NCBI GenBank assembly: GCA_020053015.1
Contig: JAGVNY010000140.1
Coordinates: forward strand, 1-48,281
Direction: 5' to 3'
DNA: 48,281 nt
DNA from: Candidatus Zixiibacteriota bacterium
Lineage (GTDB): Bacteria > Zixibacteria > MSB-5A5 > JAABVY01 > JAHJOQ01
Position 1 is the first letter of the stretch. Each line of letters opens with the position of its first letter. Under the pieces are notes generated by a model. It saw nothing but the letters and a program-made list of their open reading frames with translations, made no database searches and had not been told where the DNA came from. Below are positions 8,500 through 18,299 of the stretch, piece by piece. Both the position numbers and the translations under genes were made by a program.

Positions 8500-10431
8500 C
8501 TACCTCATCGACATGAAGAACGCGAGAACGACAATCGCACCGCCCAGAAACATCAGGGCGTAATTGCGCAAATACCCGGTTTGCATGACACGAGTGCTTC
8601 CGGAAAACGACTGCACCATATACGCAAGTCCATTTGCGATGCCGTCTATTATGGCGACGTCTATTACTTTCCACAGAAACATCGATATGACAATGAGCGG
8701 CCTGACAATGACCGCGGCATAGATCTCGTCAACGTAATACTTGTTGTACACGACTTTGTGGATGCCCGCAAACCGTTCTCTCAGACTTGTCGCAAGTTGA
8801 GGCCGCCGAATGTAAGCGACATAAGCGAAGTAGATCATCAGTAACACGAAGAGCACAGAGATTGTCATCAGCAGATATTCGGTCACGTGGGAGTGATGAT
8901 TCTCGCCGTGTGAAGCAAGTGCCGCGGAAGACGCGAACACCGGCTCCATGAAACGCTCGAAATGATTGCCGCCACCCATCGAGGCTGGAATGCCGATCCA
9001 TCCGCCGATTGCCGACAAGACCGCGAGTGATGCGAGCGCGAATAGCATGTTGCGAGGAGATTCGTGCAAATGCTCAGACTTGTGTTTGTCGTAACGTGGC
9101 TTCCCGAAGAATGTGAGAAACAACAGCCGGAACATGTAGAATGCCGTCAGACCGGCGGTCACGACACCGATCAGCCAGAAGACAACTCCGCCGTGTTCAG
9201 ACGAGAAAGCCTTCCAGAGTATCTCGTCCTTCGAGAAGAAGCCTGACAGACCGGGAATGCCTGCAATTGCAAGCGTGCCGACGAGCATCGTCAGGTAAGT
9301 AGTCTTGATCTTGGAGCGCAAACCGCCCATGTTGCGCATATCCTGCTCGTTGGACATCGCGTGTATCACCGATCCCGCCCCAAGAAAAAGCAGCGCCTTG
9401 AAGAACGCGTGCGTCATTAGGTGAAATATCCCGGCAGTGAATGCCGCGACACCGCATGCCAAAAACATGTATCCCAGTTGAGAGATCGTAGAATATGCAA
9501 GTACTCTCTTAATGTCATTCTGCGCGAGTCCCATGGTCGCAGCAAAGAGGGCTGTAGCTGCCCCTATTAACGCTACCACCAAGAGAGAAGTCGGCGCGAG
9601 CGTGTAGAGGACATTGCACCGCGCCACCATGTAGACACCTGCGGTTACCATGGTCGCGGCGTGAATCAAAGCTGATACCGGAGTGGGACCTTCCATGGCG
9701 TCGGGAAGCCACACGTACAGGGGTATCTGTGCGGACTTACCGGTCGCTCCGACGAAGAGCAGCAGAGTGATTGCGGTGATCACCGAACTGCCAATCTGGA
9801 AAGAACTCGCAGCGGACTCAAACACCTGACTGAAATTCAGGGAGCCGAACGTCCAGAATATCATGAAGATGCCAATTGCAAATCCGAAGTCGCCAATCCG
9901 GTTGACGATGAAAGCTTTCTTACCGGCATCGGATGCGGACTGCTTCTTGTACCAAAATCCGATCAACAGATAAGAGCAAAGCCCGACTGCCTCCCAACCT
10001 ACGTAGAGGAGCAGGAAGTTGTTCGCCAACACGAGAATCAGCATCGAGCCGGTGAAGAGATTGAGATATGTGAAGAACCGTGAGAATTCCTTGTCATGGG
10101 CCATGTAGCCGATCGAGTAGACGTGTATGAGGAACCCGACTCCGGAAACAACGAGCATCATCACAGCGGAGAGCGGGTCCAGCAGGAAAGCAATGTCGAC
10201 CTGAAATGCGCCTGACGGAATCCACGAGAATAGCAGAGTCTCGATAGAACGGTACTCAGGATCAAGCCCGAGGAGTTCAATTAGCGCTAAGACCGCGGCG
10301 ACGAGTGAAAAGAAGACCGAACCGCATGCGATCGAGCTGACTACGGGTTTCGGAAATCGTTTGCCGAAGAGCCCGTTGATCAGGAACCCGGCCAGAGGAG
10401 CCGCAGGTATTAGCCAGATATAGTTGGACAA
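8500..10431 (-). CDS. nuoL: NADH-quinone oxidoreductase subunit L
   Basis: The largest antiporter-like subunit of complex I, 643 residues, normal for NuoL. The N-terminal helices include LLYVGWEAVGLCSYLLIGFW and the channel region contains QIPLYVWLPDAMEGPTPVSA. LGYMFLACG and THAFFKALLFLGAG follow. The C-terminus (~residues 480-643) matches the long amphipathic lateral helix that bridges NuoM and NuoN. It lies 12 bases beyond nuoK in the operon. Confidence 0.97.
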   Translation of the reverse strand: MSNYIWLIPAAPLAGFLINGLFGKRFPKPVVSSIACGSVFFSLVAAVLALIELLGLDPEYRSIETLLFSWIPSGAFQVDIAFLLDPLSAVMMLVVSGVGFLIHVYSIGYMAHDKEFSRFFTYLNLFTGSMLILVLANNFLLLYVGWEAVGLCSYLLIGFWYKKQSASDAGKKAFIVNRIGDFGFAIGIFMIFWTFGSLNFSQVFESAASSFQIGSSVITAITLLLFVGATGKSAQIPLYVWLPDAMEGPTPVSALIHAATMVTAGVYMVARCNVLYTLAPTSLLVVALIGAATALFAATMGLAQNDIKRVLAYSTISQLGYMFLACGVAAFTAGIFHLMTHAFFKALLFLGAGSVIHAMSNEQDMRNMGGLRSKIKTTYLTMLVGTLAIAGIPGLSGFFSKDEILWKAFSSEHGGVVFWLIGVVTAGLTAFYMFRLLFLTFFGKPRYDKHKSEHLHESPRNMLFALASLAVLSAIGGWIGIPASMGGGNHFERFMEPVFASSAALASHGENHHSHVTEYLLMTISVLFVLLMIYFAYVAYIRRPQLATSLRERFAGIHKVVYNKYYVDEIYAAVIVRPLIVISMFLWKVIDVAIIDGIANGLAYMVQSFSGSTRVMQTGYLRNYALMFLGGAIVVLAFFMSMR

Positions 10432-10443
10432 GTCGTCTCTCCC

Positions 10444-10755
10444 CTACCACCGCATGATGTTGAAGTCGTCTGCATTGACACTCTCCCTGTTCCTGAACAC
10501 CGCGAGGATGATCGCCAGACCAACTGCTGCCTCGGCTGCCGCGACGGCAAACACGATGAAAACAAAGGCATGCCCAGAGACGTCACCGAGAGCTCTCGAG
10601 AACGCGATAAGAGCGAGATTCCCGGCATTGAGCATGATCTCGATTGACATGAAGATCACGATCAGATTCCTGGACGTCAGGACTCCCAGCACTCCGATCG
10701 CGAAGATCACAGCGGACAACGTCAGATAGTATTCCAGGGGTACCATTTCAATCAT
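10444..10755 (-). CDS. nuoK: NADH-quinone oxidoreductase subunit K
   Basis: A small 103-residue membrane subunit with three helices. It shows SAVIFAIGVLGVLTSRNLIVIFMSIEIMLNAGNLA, the second helix carrying the conserved membrane-buried Glu that takes part in proton transfer. The start ATG at 10755 overlaps the nuoJ stop (ATGATTGA), giving translational coupling; a second in-frame ATG at 10746 is an equally good start in family terms (MVPLEYYL). Confidence 0.96.
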   Translation of the reverse strand: MIEMVPLEYYLTLSAVIFAIGVLGVLTSRNLIVIFMSIEIMLNAGNLALIAFSRALGDVSGHAFVFIVFAVAAAEAAVGLAIILAVFRNRESVNADDFNIMRW

Positions 10756-11251
10756 CCAGTCTCTTCTTCGCGAGCACTACAGCGCCGAGTATAGCGGCCA
10801 TCAACAGGATTGATGTGGCCTCGAAAGGAAGCAAGTACTTCGTAAACAGGATTTCTCCGATCGATTCCACCGATCCGAAGTTCTCCGGAAGGCTAACAGA
10901 CGGAGAGCGAGATCCGTCTCTCAGCGCCACAATTACCAGCTCGAATGCGAGCAACGCTGCAAGCGCAACTGCTGCAAACTTCTGAAATGGGTGTCTATCT
11001 CCGCCGAATTCGTCTTTGCGCAGATTGAGCAGCATAATGATGAACAGGAAGAGAACCATTATCGCGCCAGCGTAGACGATTATCTGGAGTGCGGCGACGA
11101 AGACGGCAGACAACTGCACGAAGAGAATCGCCTGTGCCACGAAAGCCATGATGAGAAACAGCACTGCTCGCACTGGGTTCTTCTGGGTGATGACCATCAG
11201 GCAGCAGGCCACCGACGCGATTGCAGCGAGTATGAAGATGAACATTTCCAA
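10748..11251 (-). CDS. nuoJ: NADH-quinone oxidoreductase subunit J
   Basis: A 167-residue membrane subunit of complex I with five predicted helices. The segment FVAALQIIVYAGAIMVLFLFIIMLLNL is the typical NuoJ TM3 region with its pi-bulge and conserved Tyr/Gly. It follows nuoI after 22 bases and overlaps nuoK by 8 bases. Confidence 0.96.
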   Translation of the reverse strand: MEMFIFILAAIASVACCLMVITQKNPVRAVLFLIMAFVAQAILFVQLSAVFVAALQIIVYAGAIMVLFLFIIMLLNLRKDEFGGDRHPFQKFAAVALAALLAFELVIVALRDGSRSPSVSLPENFGSVESIGEILFTKYLLPFEATSILLMAAILGAVVLAKKRLDD

Positions 11252-11273
11252 GCGAGTGAACCTTCTCTTCGAG

Positions 11274-11756
11274 CTACTTCATGTAAGGTCTTCGTTTCTT
11301 GCGGATGAAATTCACCGGAGACGGCTTTGTGCGTGGCCATTTCACCAGCAAGTCTTCCTTAGTATAGATGAACTTCTCCCGCGCGTCATCAGAGAACTCG
11401 TATTCTTTTCCGAGAAAGATGGCCTCCTCCGGACATGCCTCTTCGCAGAATCCACAGAAGATGCACCGGAGCAAATTGATTTCATAAATCCTTGCTTTGC
11501 GCTCGCCCTTCTCTGTCTCTTCCGGCTCCATGTATATGGCATCCGCGGGACAGGCTGCCGCACAGAGTCCGCAACAGACGCATCTTTCGGAGCCATCTTC
11601 ATATCGCTCAAGAAAGTGCAATCCGCGATAGCGCGGAGCCATCGGGATCTTGACCTTTGGGTACTGCACGCTGACCGGTTTGCGGATCAGGTTCTTCAGC
11701 GTGGTGTAGAACCCTATGGGGATCGCAAGGATATGTCTCTTTATGAAGTCGTTCAT
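11274..11756 (-). CDS. nuoI: NADH-quinone oxidoreductase subunit I (two [4Fe-4S] ferredoxin-like)
   Basis: A peripheral-arm subunit carrying clusters N6a and N6b that pass electrons towards NuoB. Of 160 residues, the first ligand set is Cys59, Cys62, Cys65 and Cys69 (CVCCGLCAAACP) and the second is Cys98, Cys101, Cys104 and Cys108 (CIFCGFCEEACP). The N-terminal amphipathic segment is the usual membrane-attachment part. It lies 9 bases downstream of nuoH. Confidence 0.97.
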   Translation of the reverse strand: MNDFIKRHILAIPIGFYTTLKNLIRKPVSVQYPKVKIPMAPRYRGLHFLERYEDGSERCVCCGLCAAACPADAIYMEPEETEKGERKARIYEINLLRCIFCGFCEEACPEEAIFLGKEYEFSDDAREKFIYTKEDLLVKWPRTKPSPVNFIRKKRRPYMK

Positions 11757-11765
11757 GTCTTCAGT

Positions 11766-12749
11766 CTACAGCACAAAGAACGCCGTTACCATCACGTTGA
11801 TCACCGCAATCGGGAGCAGTACCTTCCATCCAAAGCTCATGAGCTGGTCGTACCGTAACCGGGGCAGAGTGCCTCTCGCCCAGATGTAGAAGACCTGGAA
11901 CGCTGCCACTTTGATCAGGAACCACACGATAGGCGGAAGAAACGGACCATGCCAACCTCCGAAGAACAGCGTGGTTGCGATCGCCCCGACTGTGATCATG
12001 TTGGCATACTCCGCCACGAAAAACATTCCGAATTTCATCGACGAGTACTCTGTGTGGTACCCTGCGACGAGCTCACTCTCAGCTTCGGGTAGATCGAACG
12101 GCGACCGGTTCGTCTCAGCGACGGCACAGATGAAATAGACGACGAACGCAACTGGGTTCCTGAACACGTACCAACCTACGAACGAGCCCTGCTTGTCAAC
12201 TATGTCTACGAGATTCAGAGATCCGGATAGGAGAATAACGACAACTATCGCGAGACCCATTCCGATCTCATAGGATATCATCTGGGCCGATGATCGCAAT
12301 CCGCCCAGAAGCGAATACTTGGAATTCGATGAATAACCTGCCATGATAATCGAATAGACCCCGATTGACGTTATCGCAAGTACGTACAGGATGCCGACGT
12401 TCAGATTGGAGATCACCAAATCGTACGTCCTGCCGAACAGCGTTATGCTGTCGCCGAATGGGACCACCGCAATTGAAAGGGTGGCCGGAATAAACGATGC
12501 AAGCGGAGCGATGCCGTAAATGAACTTGTCGACGTGCTTCGGAGTAATATCTTCTTTGAAAAGCAGCTTTATCATGTCGGCAACGGGTTGCAGCAACCCT
12601 TGATACCCAGCGTTCATCGGTCCGAGCCGAGACTGGATGCGCGCGACAAGCTTTCGCTCCAGCCAAGTCATGTATGCGCATCCCGTCAGCAGCACCGCGA
12701 ATACTGCGATTACCTGGATAAGCTTCACGATTAGGAACGTCCAGTCCAT
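11766..12749 (-). CDS. nuoH: NADH-quinone oxidoreductase subunit H
   Basis: A membrane subunit that joins the peripheral arm to the membrane arm and helps form the quinone chamber. 327 residues, eight helices. Signature stretches are WLERKLVARIQSRLGPM, SLLGGLRSSAQMISYE, and NRSPFDLPEAESELVAGYHTEY. It starts 1 base from the nuoG stop. Confidence 0.97.
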   Translation of the reverse strand: MDWTFLIVKLIQVIAVFAVLLTGCAYMTWLERKLVARIQSRLGPMNAGYQGLLQPVADMIKLLFKEDITPKHVDKFIYGIAPLASFIPATLSIAVVPFGDSITLFGRTYDLVISNLNVGILYVLAITSIGVYSIIMAGYSSNSKYSLLGGLRSSAQMISYEIGMGLAIVVVILLSGSLNLVDIVDKQGSFVGWYVFRNPVAFVVYFICAVAETNRSPFDLPEAESELVAGYHTEYSSMKFGMFFVAEYANMITVGAIATTLFFGGWHGPFLPPIVWFLIKVAAFQVFYIWARGTLPRLRYDQLMSFGWKVLLPIAVINVMVTAFFVL

Positions 12750-12750
12750 G

Positions 12751-15363
12751 CTACACCTTAACGAGACTCACCATATCTATGTCGAAGTTGCGATTCCTGA
12801 GCGCATTGGCCTGCATCTCAGGGAAATTGTCCGGAATCCAGACGCAATCGTCCGTGAGTCGCTCAATGTATCTGACTTTTCCGATCAGTTTGCCCGACTT
12901 GTTTTCGACCTTTACAAGATCGCCTTCGGACAGCGCGTGCTTCGTCGCGGTCTTTGCGCTGAGACCCACATACGGTCCGTCCATGAATCTATTCAGACTC
13001 TCTGCCCGAGTAGTCCGCCCTGAGCCGATATGATGATCTCCGTTTCCTGTCAGAAGCACGTACTTATGCGCGGCGTCCAGTTCGGGCGGTTTGAATCGGA
13101 CTTGCTGAAGCCCAGCTGCGCGGTCAAGCGTCTTCCGAGCCGGTACTCGAAGTCCATCCTCCGGGAAGCCGGCAAACGAAACTCGGCTCTCCGGAAAGAA
13201 CCGGGAGTACTCGTCGAACACCTGCTCGGCGCAGCTATAGGCGAATTTGTCGCCTGCGGCAGCTGCGAGATCGTTGAAAATGAGCCATGCGGGTTTCGAC
13301 GAGCCAATCGGCTTGATCGCTTGCTGAAAAGTCTGCACGCGTCCTTCCCAATTGCAGAAGGAACCGGAAGTCTCCATGTGACTCGCCATCGGGAGCACGA
13401 CGTCTGCAAGCTTGGCGGTATCAGTAAGATACAAATCCGTCACAACGAGGAATTCGAGTTTTGACAACGTCGCATGAATGTAGTTGCGATCTGGATATGA
13501 CCGGATGGGATCGGCTGCCACCACAAATGTCATTTCGATCCTGCTCTCGTCTATTTCCCGCAGAATATCAATCGTATCGAATCCTGTTCGGTCAGGTACT
13601 CCACCCTGCCATACAGGTGTGAGAGCATCCTTCTCCGTGATCGACCTGCCAAACGGAAGGCGGTCCGGTCTCATGCCCAGGAGATAACTTCCACGGTTGT
13701 TTCCGCCAATCCTCTGCACCACGATGCATTTTGGTTCATTCTTCAAGTGGCCCGTGACGAGCGCGAGATTGTAGAGCGCAGTGAGGATCATGTCGCGCTG
13801 ATAGTGAAGAGCTACATAAGCGCCTGTTATGAAGACAGCTCTCTTCGCGCCGGCGATCTGCCTGGCAAGGGCTCGAAGCTCGGATTCAGAGATACAACAC
13901 TCGGCAGCAACGTCCTTGACGTCGAGATTGTCAGTCTCATTGAGGAATCTCTCAACGCCTGGATCATCCAGACCCGTCGTTCCGGGATCGAACAACTTCT
14001 CCTGCAGAACGATTCTCGCGACTGCCGTAAGAAGAGATATTTCCGTGTTTGGCTTGTGGACATACTCGTCCCCCGATCTCGCTAACCTTGTGGGAGCAGG
14101 GCCAATAGTAATCAGCTTCGCATTGTTGTATCGTTTCGCCTTCAGCAGTCTGAGAGCAGAGATCGGATTCTCAGTGTGGAGATCGGAACCGAAGATCACC
14201 GCAAGATCGCATTTCTCGAGATCATCGAATGACATGTCAGATCCGATCACTCCCAACTGCGTAAGCTGCGGAGAATGCGTCAGCTTGAGTTTGCGATGCA
14301 GGCGATGATCGATGGAGTTCGAACCGACGACCGAGCGCATGAACTTGCCGATCACGTAGAAATCTTCGTTAGTGCCGTCCTCGCCCACGAGAGCGGCGAC
14401 ACTCTGAGGACCGAGCTTCTCCTTGACCGATTTCAACTTTGCAGCAATAGCGCTGTAGGCATCCTGCCAAGTGCATTCGACAAGCTCTCCTCCCCGCCTG
14501 ATTAGCGGAGTCTTGAGCCTGTCGGCATGATGAACGAACTGATATCCGTAACGTCCGACATCGCAGATGAATCCTTCGTCGACCCGGTCGTTACGTCGCG
14601 AAGTAGCCCGGAATATCCTCTCCCGAGCCGTCCACAGCGTAAGGTTGCAACCATCGGGACAGAAGCCGCACACGCTCTTCTTTTGTTTTGTGAGCCAAAC
14701 ACGGACTTTGTAGCGCCAGTCCCGGTTTGTGAGGGCGCCGACAGGGCAATACTCCACGACGTTGCCGGAATACAGATTTCTGATTTCTCTGCCGGGAGGT
14801 GGGAGTATCTCGGTGCCGTGACCTCGCTCAAAGGCGCCGAGATCGTCTTCTTCGCATATCTCATCGACAATTCGGGTGCATCTGTAACAGTGAATACACC
14901 TGTTCTGATTGCGGATGATCTCGGGACCTATGGGCAGGTCGTCGAATGTAGAGTTCTCGTCGACAATAAATCTCTGCCGAGGCTCTCTCGTCCTGGCAAA
15001 GTCGAGACCGTAGTGATACGTGATGTTCTGCAGCGGGCATTCACCGCCTTTGTCGCATGTCGGGCAGTCGAGTGGATGATTCAGAAGAATGAACTCTATG
15101 ACTGCCTGTCTTGCCTTCACGACGCGCTGATTGCTCGCATACACAATCATTCCGTCTGCTGCAAGCGTCGCGCAGGATACCTGCAATTTGGGCCACTTCT
15201 CAACCTCGACAAGACACACTCGGCATGCGCCGATTGATTTCAGCTTCGAGTGCCAGCAGAAAGTCGGAATCTCGATGCCATTGTCGAGTGCAGCTTCGAG
15301 GATGGTCTTGCCGGCAGTCGTGGTAATCTCTCGGCCGTCTATGGTGAGTTTAATCTGGCTCAT
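12751..15363 (-). CDS. nuoG: NADH-quinone oxidoreductase subunit G
   Basis: The large Fe-S subunit of the peripheral arm, 870 residues. Residues 1-~80 are a [2Fe-2S] ferredoxin domain (Cys in PTFCWH, GACRVCLVE and QVSC). The His/Cys-ligated N5 region contains HPLDCPTCDKGGECPLQ, and CIHCYRC with a later Cys gives N4. From about residue 220 there is a molybdopterin-oxidoreductase-like domain opening with CGFCPDGC, so the extra distal cluster N7 may be present. The C-terminus is an Mo-co dinucleotide-binding-like fold, normally without cofactor in NuoG. It overlaps nuoF by 1 base. Confidence 0.96.
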   Translation of the reverse strand: MSQIKLTIDGREITTTAGKTILEAALDNGIEIPTFCWHSKLKSIGACRVCLVEVEKWPKLQVSCATLAADGMIVYASNQRVVKARQAVIEFILLNHPLDCPTCDKGGECPLQNITYHYGLDFARTREPRQRFIVDENSTFDDLPIGPEIIRNQNRCIHCYRCTRIVDEICEEDDLGAFERGHGTEILPPPGREIRNLYSGNVVEYCPVGALTNRDWRYKVRVWLTKQKKSVCGFCPDGCNLTLWTARERIFRATSRRNDRVDEGFICDVGRYGYQFVHHADRLKTPLIRRGGELVECTWQDAYSAIAAKLKSVKEKLGPQSVAALVGEDGTNEDFYVIGKFMRSVVGSNSIDHRLHRKLKLTHSPQLTQLGVIGSDMSFDDLEKCDLAVIFGSDLHTENPISALRLLKAKRYNNAKLITIGPAPTRLARSGDEYVHKPNTEISLLTAVARIVLQEKLFDPGTTGLDDPGVERFLNETDNLDVKDVAAECCISESELRALARQIAGAKRAVFITGAYVALHYQRDMILTALYNLALVTGHLKNEPKCIVVQRIGGNNRGSYLLGMRPDRLPFGRSITEKDALTPVWQGGVPDRTGFDTIDILREIDESRIEMTFVVAADPIRSYPDRNYIHATLSKLEFLVVTDLYLTDTAKLADVVLPMASHMETSGSFCNWEGRVQTFQQAIKPIGSSKPAWLIFNDLAAAAGDKFAYSCAEQVFDEYSRFFPESRVSFAGFPEDGLRVPARKTLDRAAGLQQVRFKPPELDAAHKYVLLTGNGDHHIGSGRTTRAESLNRFMDGPYVGLSAKTATKHALSEGDLVKVENKSGKLIGKVRYIERLTDDCVWIPDNFPEMQANALRNRNFDIDMVSLVKV

Positions 15364-16649
15364 TAGGTGAAGCTTGGCATCCTATTGATTGTCATGCACT
15401 TCTTGTGCTTAATGTGATACTCGAATTCATCGCGAAAGGTCTTGGTGAAAGCCCGCACAGGCATCGCAGCGGCATCGCCGAGCGGACATATCGTGTGCCC
15501 TTCGATCTTGTCGCACACATCAAGCAGCAACTCAATGTCATTCTCGCAGCCCTTGCCGCTTTCGATCCTGTCCAGGATTTGAAACATCCATTGCGTTCCC
15601 ATTCTGCAAGGCGTGCACTTGCCGCAGGACTCGTGCATATAGAAATGGGCGAGTTTGCGCGCAGCCCACACCATGCAAGTGTCCTCGTGCATAACGACCA
15701 CGCCCCCAGATCCGAGCATCGACCCTGCTTGGGCGACGGACTCGAAGTCGAGATGAACGTCCAGCTTGTCCGGAGTCAATACCGGAGTCGATGAGCCTCC
15801 GGGGATAATAGCCTTGATCTTCTTGTCCCCCAGCACTCCACCTCCGAGATCGTTGATCAGGTAGCTGAGAGGGGTTCCGAGCTCCAACTCATAGTTGCCG
15901 GGCCGCTTGACGTGACCCGAAAGACAGAAGATCCGAGTGCCGGTCGATTTCTCCGTGCCCATCTTCGCATACCACTCGGGGCCGTTAGTGATTATCCCGG
16001 GCACATTCGCCAGGGTCTCCACATTGTTTACGACCGTGGGGCTGGCATACAAACCCTCGACCGCAGGGAACGGCGGTCTGATACGCGACAGCCCTCGTTT
16101 TCCCTCGAGCGACTCAAGAAGCGCAGTCTCTTCTCCGCAGATATATGCTCCCCCGCCCGTGTGCACTGCCATCTCGAGATCATAACCTGCGCCGAAGAGG
16201 TTCTTTCCGAGAAAGTCCTTGTCATATGCTTCCTGTACGGCTTTTCTCATTTGTGCCGCGGGATATGCGAATTCGCCGCGTATGTAAATGTATGCGTTGT
16301 GTGCGCCGATAGCGAACGCCGCTATGGCCATGCCCTCCACAACTCTGTGCGGGTCTCTCTCGAGCAGCACTCGGTCCTTGCAGGTACCCGGCTCCGATTC
16401 GTCGCCGTTGCAGACAAGATATTTGGGCTTCGGCGAGTCCTTGGGAACAAAGCTCCACTTCACACCCGCAGGGAATCCAGCCCCTCCCCGTCCGCGCAAA
16501 CCTGATCGTTTGACGATGTCGATCACATCGGCGGGCTTTAGCTCTCGCAGTACCTTCTCCCAAGCCTTGTATCCGCCCGTGGAGATATATGTAGCAATCT
16601 TATGCTGATCGGGATTGTCGATGTATTTGAAAAGGACTCTGAGTTCCAC
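15363..16649 (-). CDS. nuoF: NADH-quinone oxidoreductase subunit F (NADH- and FMN-binding)
   Basis: This subunit holds FMN and cluster N3 and accepts hydride from NADH. In 428 residues it shows the nucleotide-binding glycine-rich loop GLRGRGGAGFPAGVKW, the FMN/NAD region GAGAYICGEET-like (GGGAYICGEETALLESLEG), and the [4Fe-4S] ligands ESCGKCTPCR with a later Cys in HTICPLGDAA. It lies 4 bases after nuoE and is coupled to nuoG by a 1-base overlap. Confidence 0.97.
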   Translation of the reverse strand: MELRVLFKYIDNPDQHKIATYISTGGYKAWEKVLRELKPADVIDIVKRSGLRGRGGAGFPAGVKWSFVPKDSPKPKYLVCNGDESEPGTCKDRVLLERDPHRVVEGMAIAAFAIGAHNAYIYIRGEFAYPAAQMRKAVQEAYDKDFLGKNLFGAGYDLEMAVHTGGGAYICGEETALLESLEGKRGLSRIRPPFPAVEGLYASPTVVNNVETLANVPGIITNGPEWYAKMGTEKSTGTRIFCLSGHVKRPGNYELELGTPLSYLINDLGGGVLGDKKIKAIIPGGSSTPVLTPDKLDVHLDFESVAQAGSMLGSGGVVVMHEDTCMVWAARKLAHFYMHESCGKCTPCRMGTQWMFQILDRIESGKGCENDIELLLDVCDKIEGHTICPLGDAAAMPVRAFTKTFRDEFEYHIKHKKCMTINRMPSFT

Positions 16650-16653
16650 TCTT

Positions 16654-17130
16654 CTATCCCTTTTTCCTCAGCTCGTCGATTATTGCGTCGACTTTCTCTC
16701 GCGTCAAATTCTCGTAGAACAGGTCATTGATCTGCATCATCGGCGCTGTCGTGCACGATCCGAGGCACTCAACCGTAACGACCGTAAACAAACCATCCGG
16801 AGTTATTGCGCCCTTCTTCACGTCGAGCTTGCGTAGCAGATATTCCACCAGCGACTCGGCTCCGAGCAACGAACAAGACAGATTGTGACAGACTTGAATG
16901 AAGTACTTCCCGACAGGCTGCTTCGGAAACATCGTATAGAATGACGCTGCTTCTGCGATCTGGATTGTATCGAGATCGAGTACGTCGGCAATCTCGCGAT
17001 AGACCACCTCGTTCAGGTGGCCAACCTGTCTGTATGCGTGTGTCAAAGCCGGCAGGATGCACGACCGTCTCTGCGGGTATTTGGGAATGTCAGCACGTAT
17101 TGCCTTAACGGTCTGCTCGTTGAGTATCAT
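16654..17130 (-). CDS. nuoE: NADH-quinone oxidoreductase subunit E ([2Fe-2S] thioredoxin-like)
   Basis: 158 residues, thioredoxin-like [2Fe-2S] protein of the NADH-dehydrogenase module. Cluster N1a ligands are Cys81 and Cys86 (CHNLSC) and Cys122 and Cys126 (CLGSC). The N-terminal helical domain has the conserved ASFYTMF segment. The start overlaps the nuoD stop by 4 bases. Confidence 0.97.
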   Translation of the reverse strand: MILNEQTVKAIRADIPKYPQRRSCILPALTHAYRQVGHLNEVVYREIADVLDLDTIQIAEAASFYTMFPKQPVGKYFIQVCHNLSCSLLGAESLVEYLLRKLDVKKGAITPDGLFTVVTVECLGSCTTAPMMQINDLFYENLTREKVDAIIDELRKKG

Positions 17131-18299
17131 CTGTCGACTTCTCCGAGCACAATATCGATTGAGCCAATTGCCGCGATCACGTCGGCGACCAGTCCACCTT
17201 TGCAGAGCTTATCGAGTGCCGCCGTGTGGACGAAGCTCGGCGGTCTCACGCGCATCCGATAGGGATACGGGCCGCCGTCGGACACGATGTAGAATCCGAG
17301 TTCGCCCTTGGGCGACTCGATTCCTTGATAAACCTCGCCAACCGGTGGATGAATGCCCTCGGTTATTATCTTGAAATGGAATATGAGCGCTTCCATCTCC
17401 TTGAGCGCCCTCTCCTTCGGGGGAAGGATTACTCCCGGAGCGTTAGCGCGGTAATCACCGTCGGGCATTCCGTCAAGCGCCTGCCGGACTATTCGCAGAC
17501 TCTGCCTCATCTCCTGCACTTTGACCAGATACCGAGCGTAAACATCGCAACCGTCGTTGGTTGGAATGTCGAAATCAAACTTTTCGTACGACGAATACGG
17601 ATTTGCCTTCCGCAAATCGTGCTTGATTCCACAGGCTCGAAGAAGCGGCCCTGTGAATCCGCAGCTCAGAGCGTCCTCAGGCGATATCTTTGCCACGCCA
17701 ATAGTCCGGCTTCGCCAAATCGGGTTGTTGGTTAGAAGATCTTCATACTCGTCAAACTTAGATGGGAACTCCTCAAGGATCTCGCGCACCCGCTGATCAA
17801 AATCGGCAGGAAGGTCTTCTGCCAGTCCGCCGAGCCTAAAATATGTCGACATCATGCGCTGCCCGGAGACGAGTTCATATACTGCCAGAATCTTCTCCCT
17901 CTCTCTGAAAGCGTACAGCAGCATGCTCATAGCGCCAATGTCAAGGGCATGTGTTCCGATCCAGACGAGGTGCGAGTTAAGCCTTGTGAGTTCCGTCAGG
18001 CAGACTCTTGCCCACTGTGCCTTGGGGGGGATTTCGACACCGAGCAACTTCTCGACGGCAAGACAAAACCCGAGATTGTTCGACATCGGAGCCAGATAGT
18101 CCATTCGGTCCGTTGTCGGAATGACTTTGTAGTAATGCTTCGATTCCGCGGTCTTCTCGATGCCGGTGTGCAGATAACCGATAATAGGATATGCTCGCAC
18201 GACTGTCTCGCCGTCGAGCTCAAGCTGAACTCGGAGCACGCCGTGGGTGGCAGGATGCTGAGGACCCATGTTCAAGGTCATCGTTCTGGCTTCTATCAC
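17127..18299 (-). CDS. nuoD: NADH-quinone oxidoreductase subunit D (49-kDa type)
   Basis: Forms the quinone-binding pocket with NuoB. 390 residues, separate from NuoC (not the fused NuoCD of enterobacteria). Signature segments are NMGPQHPATHGVLR near the start, EKTAESK, and the Ni-Fe-hydrogenase-like SDGGPYPYRMRVRPPSF near residue 340. It overlaps nuoC and nuoE by 4 bases on either side. Confidence 0.97.
   Translation of the reverse strand: MIEARTMTLNMGPQHPATHGVLRVQLELDGETVVRAYPIIGYLHTGIEKTAESKHYYKVIPTTDRMDYLAPMSNNLGFCLAVEKLLGVEIPPKAQWARVCLTELTRLNSHLVWIGTHALDIGAMSMLLYAFREREKILAVYELVSGQRMMSTYFRLGGLAEDLPADFDQRVREILEEFPSKFDEYEDLLTNNPIWRSRTIGVAKISPEDALSCGFTGPLLRACGIKHDLRKANPYSSYEKFDFDIPTNDGCDVYARYLVKVQEMRQSLRIVRQALDGMPDGDYRANAPGVILPPKERALKEMEALIFHFKIITEGIHPPVGEVYQGIESPKGELGFYIVSDGGPYPYRMRVRPPSFVHTAALDKLCKGGLVADVIAAIGSIDIVLGEVDR

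Noticed and set aside
14527-15237. 236-residue plus-strand frame opposite nuoG
   Set aside because: It is antisense to the conserved Fe-S part of nuoG; shadow frame.
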